From assembly GCF_016722965.1 (NCBI RefSeq), contig NZ_JAEQNB010000001.1, forward strand, positions 372,001-436,000: a DNA stretch of 64,000 nucleotides, given 5' to 3'. This DNA is from Tumebacillus amylolyticus (GTDB lineage: Bacteria; Bacillota; Bacilli; Tumebacillales; Tumebacillaceae). The notes beneath the pieces are model-generated. The model was not told where the DNA came from, did no database searches, and was given only the letters and a program-made list of their open reading frames with translations. Each line of letters opens with the position of its first letter. The first letter of the stretch is position 1. Below are positions 51,506 through 60,600 of this stretch, one piece after another. A program made the position numbers and the translations under genes.

Positions 51506-52582
51506 ATGATCGACAAGTTGCAATCACTTGAAGACCGTTATAACCAACTGAGTGATTTTTTGTGTGATCCGGCTGTTGCAAGTGACCCGGCGAAACTTCG
51601 CCAGTACGGCAAGGAGCAGTCCGATCTGGAAGAGATCGTCAATGTTTTCCGTGAGTACAAGGACGTGTTCAACGGCCTGACGGATGCAAAAGCGATGTTG
51701 GAGGAAAAGCTGGACGATGAAATGCGCGATCTCGTCAAGATGGAGATCTCGGAGCTGTCCGAGCGCGAAGAAGTTCTGAAAGACCAACTGACCATCTTGC
51801 TCCTGCCGAAAGACCCGCTCGATGACAAGAACGTTATCGTCGAACTTCGCGGCGCGGCCGGCGGCGATGAAGCGGCTCTGTTTGCGACCGACCTGTACAA
51901 GATGTACGTCGCGTATGCAGAGCGTCAAGGGTGGAAGACCGAAGTGATCGATGTGTCGTACACCGAACTTGGCGGCTACCGCGAGATGGTGTTCTCGATC
52001 AACGGCAAGGGCGCGTATTCCAAGCTGAAGTGGGAGTCCGGCGCTCACCGTGTCCAACGCGTTCCGGCGACGGAGTCCGGCGGGCGTATCCACACGTCGA
52101 CGGCTACGGTTGCCGTACTTCCGGAAGCGGAAGAGGTCGAAGTTGAGATTCATGACAAAGACCTGCGCATCGATACGTTCTGCTCCTCCGGTCCGGGCGG
52201 GCAGTCTGTCAACACCACGCAGTCTGCCGTTCGGATTACGCACGTTCCGACGGGCACCGTGGTTTCTTGCCAAGACGAGAAATCGCAGATCAAGAACAAG
52301 GACAAAGCGATGAAAGTTTTGCGCGCGCGGATCTTCGAGATGGAGATGCAACGTCAGCAAGCCGAGTCGGCTGCGGCTCGTAAGTCGCAGGTTGGGACCG
52401 GGGATCGTTCGGAGCGCATCCGTACGTACAACTTCCCGCAATCTCGTGTGACCGATCATCGCATTGGTTTGACGCTTCATAAGTTGGATTACGTTCTGGC
52501 GGGCGACCTGGACGAAATCATCAACACGCTTCATATGTATGAACGCACGGAAGCTCTGAAATCTCAGAGCGACGAGGCGTAA
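51506..52582 (+). CDS. prfA: peptide chain release factor 1
   Basis: 358 residues. The GGQ loop for peptide release is in [11 protein letters not shown] (~residues 226-236), and [18 protein letters not shown] carries the stop-codon recognition region (the anticodon-like PxT motif appears as PAT). It releases finished chains at UAA and UAG. AGAGGTGAGG precedes ATG 51506. The gene is followed by prmC, which methylates the GGQ Gln of this very protein, only 2 bases downstream, a conserved functional pair. Confidence 0.97.
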   Translation: MIDKLQSLEDRYNQLSDFLCDPAVASDPAKLRQYGKEQSDLEEIVNVFREYKDVFNGLTDAKAMLEEKLDDEMRDLVKMEISELSEREEVLKDQLTILLLPKDPLDDKNVIVELRGAAGGDEAALFATDLYKMYVAYAERQGWKTEVIDVSYTELGGYREMVFSINGKGAYSKLKWESGAHRVQRVPATESGGRIHTSTATVAVLPEAEEVEVEIHDKDLRIDTFCSSGPGGQSVNTTQSAVRITHVPTGTVVSCQDEKSQIKNKDKAMKVLRARIFEMEMQRQQAESAAARKSQVGTGDRSERIRTYNFPQSRVTDHRIGLTLHKLDYVLAGDLDEIINTLHMYERTEALKSQSDEA

Positions 52583-52584
52583 GT

Positions 52585-53466
52585 TTGAACGGAACGACTA
52601 TACGGGAAGTCCTCATGGGGGCTTCCCGTTTCTTTGATTCGGTCGGGGTTCGCTCACCCCAGTACAATGCAGAAGTTTTGGTGCAGCATGTGATGGGTGT
52701 GGACAAGACCCGCATGCTGATGTTGTGGAACGACCCTTTTCCGGAGGAGAAGCGGGCGTTTTTTGATGAGTTGGTGAAGCGTCGCGCAGAGCAGGAGCCG
52801 TTGCAGTATTTGACGGGGGCGACTGATTTTTACGGGCGGGACTTTGTGGTGAGCCCTGCCGTTTTGATTCCAAGGCCGGAGACGGAGTTGTTGATTGAGC
52901 AGGTTTTGGGGCAGCGGGGTGTGTTTGAGGAGCGGCTTGGGGGAAGAGCTCCTGTGATCGTCGATATTGGGACGGGGAGTGGCGCGATTGCCATCACGCT
53001 GGCTTTGGAATGGGTCGGGGCGAAGGTGTACAGTGTCGATATTTCCGAAGAGGCGTTGGCGGTTGCTCGGGAGAATGCAGAGAGGCTCGGGGCTTCGGTT
53101 GAGTTTTTGCACGGCGATTTGGTAGAGCCGCTTTTGGAAAAAGGGATTCGGGCGGATCTGGTGGTTTCGAACCCTCCTTATATTCCGACGGCCGATTGTG
53201 AGGAATTGGATGTGGAGGTTCGGGATCATGAGCCTCGCTTGGCTTTGGACGGGGGGCCGGATGGGATGTACCCTTATCGCGTGATTTCCAGTGCGCTTCC
53301 TCGGTTGTGGCCGGAGAGTGGGCCGGGGTATGTGGCTTATGAAGTCGGGATTCATCAGGATGTGTTTGTTGAGAGTATGATTGCGGAGGCGGTTGAGGGT
53401 GTGGATACGGGCATCCTTCCCGATTGGCAGGGGATTGGTCGCGTGATCTGGGGCCTCCGGAGGTAA
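52585..53466 (+). CDS. prmC: release factor glutamine methyltransferase
   Basis: 293 residues. NPPYIPT (~residues 196-202) is the catalytic NPPY that methylates the Gln of GGQ in release factors; VDIGTGSGAIAITLALE binds S-adenosylmethionine. N-terminal helical domain (LVQHVMGVDKTRMLMLWND) recognises the factor. The start is TTG 52585, two bases after prfA, so they are translationally coupled. Codon third positions here are more G/T-rich than in genes to the left, a trend that continues through spoIIR into the first part of the S-layer gene. Confidence 0.95.
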   Translation: MNGTTIREVLMGASRFFDSVGVRSPQYNAEVLVQHVMGVDKTRMLMLWNDPFPEEKRAFFDELVKRRAEQEPLQYLTGATDFYGRDFVVSPAVLIPRPETELLIEQVLGQRGVFEERLGGRAPVIVDIGTGSGAIAITLALEWVGAKVYSVDISEEALAVARENAERLGASVEFLHGDLVEPLLEKGIRADLVVSNPPYIPTADCEELDVEVRDHEPRLALDGGPDGMYPYRVISSALPRLWPESGPGYVAYEVGIHQDVFVESMIAEAVEGVDTGILPDWQGIGRVIWGLRR

Positions 53467-53577
53467 GTCTATTGTTTTTTGCTAGTTTTTTTGGGTTGGT
53501 AGGTTTAGTGGTTGGCTCTCGTGTCTATACTGCCTAGTAGAAGCGGTTGAGAGACTACGAGAGAGGGATGACGAACG

Positions 53578-54282
53578 ATGAGAAAAGGTCTGGTTCTGGT
53601 TACGCTGGCGGTTTCGATGTTGCTGACGGGGGTTGGGTACTTCCAACAAGCCAACGCACAAGCTGCGGCTGTCTCTCAGCAGATGGTTGTGGAGGATGAC
53701 GATGCAAATGATGTCATCCCGAGCGATGCCATTCGTCTGCGCATCATCGCCAACAGCGATGACCCGGCCGACCAACAACTCAAACGCGATGTTCGTGATC
53801 AGATTATCGTAGCCGTTGCCGATGAGATTCGCGGGTTGCAAGATCATGAGGCGATTCGCGGGACGATCGCTCAGCATGTGGAAGTTATGAACGAGATTGC
53901 TGAGGGTGTGATTGCGAAGGAAGGCTATTCGTACCCGGTGAAGACCGACTACGGCAATGTTCCGTTCCCGACGAAGATGTACGGGGACAAGGTGTATCCG
54001 GCGGGGGAGTATGAGGCGCTCCGCATTCAGATCGGGGAGGCGAAAGGGCAGAACTGGTGGTGCGTGCTGTTCCCGCCGCTGTGCTTTGTCGATATGGCGA
54101 ATGGGGATGCCGCAGCTGGTGATGCGAAGCCGAAGGATATGGAGGAGCATAAGTCTGAGAAGTCTGCTCCGATTACAACTGTCGATGTGAAGGACTCGGA
54201 GGATGGGTCGGAGCAGGAAGTCGAAGTTCGGTCGGCGCTGTTGGATAAGATTAGTGAGTGGTGGCATGAGATTTTTGCTTGA
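53578..54282 (+). CDS. spoIIR: stage II sporulation protein R
   Basis: 234 residues. An N-terminal signal or anchor (LVLVTLAVSMLLTGVGY) precedes the SpoIIR domain (IRLRIIANSDDPADQQLKRDVRDQI, TDYGNVPFPTKMYGDKVYPAGEYEALRIQIGEAKGQNWWCVLFPPLCF). It is made in the forespore under sigma-F and signals across the septum to activate the SpoIIGA protease that processes pro-sigma-E. AGAGAGGG precedes ATG 53578. A charged C-tail follows the core and is longer than in B. subtilis. Position after prmC is as in Bacilli. Confidence 0.94.
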   Translation: MRKGLVLVTLAVSMLLTGVGYFQQANAQAAAVSQQMVVEDDDANDVIPSDAIRLRIIANSDDPADQQLKRDVRDQIIVAVADEIRGLQDHEAIRGTIAQHVEVMNEIAEGVIAKEGYSYPVKTDYGNVPFPTKMYGDKVYPAGEYEALRIQIGEAKGQNWWCVLFPPLCFVDMANGDAAAGDAKPKDMEEHKSEKSAPITTVDVKDSEDGSEQEVEVRSALLDKISEWWHEIFA

Positions 54283-54655
54283 TACTAAGGTCCGTTTCCT
54301 GGCTGGTTGGCCGGGGGGCGGGCTTTTTTCGTGGGGGGAGTGCTGGGGGGGTGGTCGGGACTGGGAGGCTGTGGTCCCCCGGCTCCTGAGGAAAATTTCT
54401 TTTTTTGAATTGGTAAAGTCGTATAGGGGTGAAAAAAATCTTTCCAAAGTCGCTCGTTGGACCACATCCTCCCCGTCCCAGCGCCGCCGACTGCTCGACT
54501 CGGTTTGGGTCCTTATGATCTGGGGTGGGGTTGGAGGGGCGTTTTTATTTAGGTTTCGATGGGAAATTACATGATTTTTAAGAAGGTGTTCTGTTCTAAA
54601 AAGATAATATATAAATGTGTATTGTGAACATTTTTTAGTGAAGGGTGAGGTGTGC
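54283..54655 (+). other. gap before the S-layer gene: terminator and no gene
   Basis: A GU-rich stem GTCCGTTTCCTGGC (54290-54303) with GCCGGGGGGCGGGC (54310-54323) and a T-run ends spoIIR. The rest (54330-54655) is mixed G-rich then AT-rich, with no gene; an AT-rich stretch near 54590-54640 probably holds the S-layer promoter, but no clear -35/-10 pair is seen. Small open frames here lack ribosome sites. Confidence 0.55.
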
Positions 54656-57600
54656 ATGGGTAGAGATAAAGGTCGTAAACGACCTTGGTACCTCAGGGGG
54701 CCTTGGAGCGTGCTTTTGACCGGCGCTTTGGTCGCCAATTTGGTGGTGCCTGCTTTTGCTTTGCCCTCTCGGGCAGGGGCTGCGGAGCTGCCGAGCGGGG
54801 ACTGGAATTTTAATGAGAAGGTCAGCCGCTCTTCGGCTGGCGCCGAGGGCAATGGGATTTCGGATCACGCACGGATTACCAAGGACGGCCGGTTTGTGGT
54901 GTTTGAATCCAACGCTTCTACGTTGGTGGATGGCGCCGGGTACGAGTGGCAGGTCTATCTGCACGACCGCCAGACGGGGTCGACGGAACTGATCTCCAAG
55001 GGGTTGGATGGTCAGGTCGCAAATGCATTTTCTACTTGGCCGTCTGTTTCGGACGACGGGCGATACGTGGTCTATCAGTCGAAGGCGACCAACTTGGTTC
55101 AAGAGACGGCAGGTCAGAACCCGGACGGGTTCGATGCGTTTGATCGCGTCTATTTGTTTGACCGGGTGACGCAGTCTACGAGGTTGGTCAGTGTTGCGCC
55201 TACGGGGGCTCCGGCAGACTATTTTTCTCAGGTGCCCGTGATTTCGGGCGATGGGCAGTGGGTCGCGTTTGCTTCGGAAGCCAGTAACCTGGCTCAGGAT
55301 TCGGTGCAGTATCAATGGCGCTTGTATTTGCACAACGTGCAAAGCGGCATGACCGAGATGGTCAGGAACGGTGGCGAGTCCATGGATGTGGATGCGCTGG
55401 AGCCTCCCTCGATTGCGGAGAATGGGCAGTATGTTGCGTTCCGCTCGCGCGCGTCGTGGAACGCCGACGATCTGAATGAGACGGACGATATCTATCGATA
55501 CGATCGTTCGACGCAGAGCGTCTCGCTGGTATCTCGGGCGGAGTCCGGCAAGGCCGGCAACGGCCTGAGTTCGTCTGCGAGTATCAGCGCAGACGGGGGG
55601 CGCGTGGCGTTCGTTTCGGAGAGCAGCGATTTGGTGGCGGATGACACCAACGGGGTCTCCGATGTGTTTGTGTGGGATCAGAATTCGCCGAATTTGATGC
55701 GGGTTTCGGTCACGGAGAACGGGGAGCAGGCCGATGGGCGCAGTTTGATGCCGTCGCTTTCACCGAACGGTGACAAGGTGGCGTTTGCTTCGCATGCGTT
55801 TAATTTGCTGGCCGCTGAGATTCCTGTGGACGCAAATCGTATGCCCGATCCGTCGCTTGTGTATGTCCATAATTTGACGTCGCACAGCGTCCAGTTGGCG
55901 AGCCAACCGTATCAGGGGATGTTGAGTGGCGAGGAGACCAATCCCGCTCTGTCGGACAGCGGCGCTTTGGCGTTCCGTGGGGATTCGGAGAATCTCGCTC
56001 CGTTTACCGATCCGAATACGAATTATTCGTATGGTTCGTTGTATGTGGCGCAGAATGCGTCCACACTTCCGTCTTGGCCTGTCGGCAGCAAGTTGACGGG
56101 AGAGGCGACTGCCTCCGGTGTCACGTTGCAGTGGCCCGCTTTGCCGGGTCAAGATGTGATCGGGTACAAGGTGTATCGTACCAATACGCACAAAGAATTG
56201 TTGGGAGCGACGGATGGAAGTACGACGTCGTTTACGGTGAGCAACCGGACGGAGGAGGAGTTGCAGGACGGGTTCCAAGTGGAAGCCGTCAGCCATTCGT
56301 ACCAGACGTCTTGGGGCTCGGGTCCGATGCTGGTGAAGGGCTGGAACGATCATCAGGCCCCGACTTGGCCGGAATCTCCGATGTTGGAGTACAGCACTTA
56401 TGAAGGTTATATATCGATCTTTGTGACTCCGCAGGCAGCGGACAATGTCGCGGTTGCCGGATATCGGTTGTATTCGGTCAATCCGACGACGAAGGCAGAG
56501 ACTGTTTTAAAAGACAGTCCGTGGTCGGGGTTTGAGTTCGAATCGGGCGATCTGTTGCCCGATACGGAGTATACGGTGCTCGCCAAAGCGTATGATGCGG
56601 CGGGCAATGAGAGTGAACCGACTCCGACGAAAGTGTTCCGTACGCCCGCAGGCATCGTGAAGCAGACGGGGACGTTGTCCAAGTCGGATATCTCCGGCGG
56701 GTTCCACTTGTCGTGGACGCCGGGCGATAACACGATTTCGTCGTACGAAGTTTGGGACGTGACGCCGGGAACGAATCCGTCGATGCTCAAGGATGGAATC
56801 AGTGCGACGTCGCCGCAGTACGATGTGACTCATCTGCCGCCCGGCTCGTACACGTTCGTGGTTCGTGGACGCAACGCGTCGAGGCAAGTGGCGTACGAAA
56901 CCAATACGGTCACGGTTACGGTGGCAGGCGCGAAATTGCTCTTGGCCGTGGACCGTACGGGGATGAGCGGCAGCACGCTGGCTCCGGGCGCATCTCAAGC
57001 GGTGACGGTGACCGGTTTGCCGAATTCTTCGGTGACGGTGACGGTCAACTATGACAAGTGGGATACGTCAAACAAGCCGTATGTGAAAACACACGAGACG
57101 ATGTCCGTCCCGATGACGGAAAGCTCGACGCAAGGGGTCTACAAAGGGACGTTGAAGCTCGCCGAGAACACGGCGACGATTACGAGCATCAGCGCGTCTC
57201 AAGCAGATCCGAACGGCGGCGATCCCGCAACTGCTTCGGTGCAAGGGTTGCCGTGGCAGGTCTGGGGCTCGTGGGAAGCAACGGTGACAGTTCCAGCGGA
57301 ACTGACTCGCCCGCTTCAATACCGCGTGGTCCTGTCGAGCAAGAGCACGGGGGTCTCGCAGACCAAGGTTCTCAATGATTCCGGCACGTTGTCGTTTGTT
57401 CGCTTGCCGGAAGCAAGCGACTATCAATGGCAACTGTTCGATTCCTTTGGACACAAAATCATGGAGTCGACCAACGCCGTCTCGATCTATGGCGGGTTGA
57501 AGCAACTGGAGTCACTGGATGTGAAGGTGACCACGATTCAAGTGAAGGTCACGGAAGATGACAACACGACTCCGATTGCCAACGCCGCCGTGACGCTTTT

Positions 57601-60600
57601 CAATGCAGACAATGGAAGATATGTGGGTCAAGTGACGACGGATGCCAACGGCGTGACTCGTCTGTATACCTTGACGGATCGCCAGGTGCAGAATCTGCAA
57701 GTTCGTCTGCTGGTCGATGAAAATGTCTACCAGCGCCCCGAACCGCAATCGTTCGCTCTGAATCTGGAGCAGTTGAATCAAAAAACGATCGCGGTCCACA
57801 AGTTGCAAAAAGGCAAGCTGCAAGGCCATGTCGTGAGCAACGGCAAGCCGATAAACGAGGCCGTCGTATCGGTCTCCGGGAACGTTCAAGGACGTTTTTA
57901 TTCTGAACAGGTGAAAACGGATCGAGACGGGTTCTATAGCTTCGATCTGTTTGCGGGGGATGCCACGGTGAACGTGGTGCTTCCGAGCCAGTTCGAATAC
58001 GGCTCCGAATCCCGCAATGTGAAAGTCGAAGGGAATTCGACGACGACGGCAGATTTCTCGATTGCCGCGCTGCAGGTCGCAAATCTCAAGATCAAGTTGT
58101 ACACGAAGTATAGCTCGGATACCGAATGGCAAGGCCCGCTGCCGATCGACTGGACTGTCGGCATCCATATGCATGTCACGGTCAACGGGGCCGGTGTCAG
58201 CTCCGATTCGGTGGTCCTGCGGGGCCAGAAGCCCGGAGACAAAGTCAATGTGTGCATAGACGGTACGGAGGGCAATCTCTCGAAAGTTTGTGTGGACGCT
58301 CCGATCGGTGAAGACATGAACGCAGTCGCTGAGATTCGTCTGCAAGAAAACTCCACCGACATCTTCGGAAGCCTGCGTCTGCCGGCAGCGGCAGGAGCAC
58401 TTCGCATGTGGTCGGGAGCTCTCTACGATCAGAACAACAACATGCTGGATTATCTCTTTGGCAACAGTTCCGCGTTCCGCTTCAAACCGAAGACCGAAGG
58501 CCCGATGAAGTTGGTCTTTAACGCCGAAGGGAATGTCTACGGGGCGACGTATCAGAAGTCGGTGAACGTCAACCTCATCAAGGGAACTCCGCAAAACCTC
58601 GGGACGCTCGACCTCACGCGAAGCGGTGTGTTTGCCACCCAAGAAGGCAATTCCCTGCAAACGTCCACCCCGCAATTGCGTCCGGGTCAAAACGGCACGT
58701 TGCGCGCCGCGTACAAAGCAACCCGCGATGTGAGCAACGCCAAGCTGACCTTCCGCATCCCGGACGGCACCGACGCCGTTGCCAACTCCGTGGTGATCAA
58801 CGAGGTGACGGCCACCGCCGATCAGGTCGATCTCGTCTCGAAACCGGGCTTTGCAATCGTAAAGCTTGGCAACGTGACCAAAGGTCAAGCCGGTGTGGTG
58901 CGCATCTCGTTCCAAGTACAAGACAACTACCGCGGCACCGAATTGCTGTCCGATGCGACCATTTCGTTTGATGGCAGCAACGGCGAAGAAGTGCTCGGTC
59001 AAGTGAAAATCTCGACTTCGCTGATCTCTCTGACCGCTCCGCTGCGCACAAACGCGCTGACGTGGACGGTCACGGGAACAGGTCCGATCAATGGAGAAGT
59101 CTCGGTCTACGAAGGACAACAACTTCTCGGAAAAACAACCGCCGGCGCCGGCGGCGTCTGGGCGATGAGCTTGACTCTGCCCGATCCCAAGGGCGACAAA
59201 CTGTTCCACCTGCAAGCGGTCTCGACCGATGGAGACGGCAACGCGATTCGCTCGAAAGTCACAGATGTCTCCTACGAGCCGAACGAGCCCGTGCTTCAAG
59301 AAATGACGATGCGCCAAGGCGACAGTCGGATCGTCACGCTCGACCTCACCAAAGGCGTGCCGCGCTTCCCGTATGTCGTTCGTCCGTGGGATGGGTTCTA
59401 CTTCGACTTGAAGTTCAACGACCCGACCAAGGTCGAGAACGTCAAAGTCCATCTCGGACACGGTGCCAATGAAACGGTGGGCATCGCCAAACTCGGTGAT
59501 GACAACCTCTGGCACGTCGAGATGTCGGGCGTCAGTTCTGTCGGCGAAGGCATCTACGTGACCTTCGACCGCAAAAAAGCACCTCCGGTGCCGATCACTC
59601 AAGTTCCGACGGAAGCCCAAGCCCGTGACCGCATGCCGGCCGGGATGCGCGACGTCACCATCGACAGCAAAGAAATGCTGCACACGACGGGCAACGTCAC
59701 GACCGGACACGTCGATCTGACCCTGCCGGATTCCCAAATGGGTCTGGGCGTCGACGTCTCGATGGAGGAGAACCTGACGTACACCCCGACGGTCGAGGAG
59801 CAGCAAAAAGCGGCCGCAACCGGCATCCCGGTCTACGGCCTGTCCTTCGACGTCAAGGAAGAGGATGGCAAGCAAGTTTCCTACCTCTCCGGCTACGTGC
59901 AAAAACCGAACACCAACCTCAGCGTGAACGCCGGCTTGAATCTGTTGGTCTCGGCGTTGAACAACACGTCCTCGCAAACCACGATCTCGCCGCAATACAG
60001 CGCGGCAGGCGGCAACATCGTCAACGCCGTCAAAGTCACGGGCAAGATCGTTTGGAATGAAAAAGACGCCCTCTACAAAGGCGGCAACGACATCCAGCAA
60101 ACCAAGCAAAACATCGACGGTCGCTTCGATGTGGAGAAGAAATTCGACCAAGTCGTCGACCTCGCCGTCCGTGCGAACTCCTGCCCGGGCGGTCAAGTCT
60201 GGAACTCGAGCATCGAGATGACGAACAACTTGATCATCGCAGGCGAAGTCACGAAGTGGGCGCTCAACCTCGCCGGAGCCGTGCTCGCCCCGGAAACGCT
60301 CGGTGCCTCGCTCGTGTTCAACATCGCCGGCAACTTGCTGCAAAGCGGTGTCGACATGGTCGTCGACGCTCGCCTCAAATCCCTCAACGACCACATCTCC
60401 CAGATGGGCGACTGTGCGAAACCGAAGGATGACAGCAACAACGAGAATGGGGGCAGCCAACCGACCGCTTCTCCGGTCTGGATCTACGACCCGAGCGGCT
60501 TCGTTTACGAAACGTTCGAAGACAATCCGGTTGCCGATGTGAAAGCGACGGTCTACTACCTCGACGCGCAAAGCAACCAATGGATTCCGTGGGATGCAGA

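Noticed and set aside
54203-54574. 123-codon frame between spoIIR and the S-layer gene
   Set aside because: It starts inside spoIIR out of frame, crosses the terminator and has no homology features.
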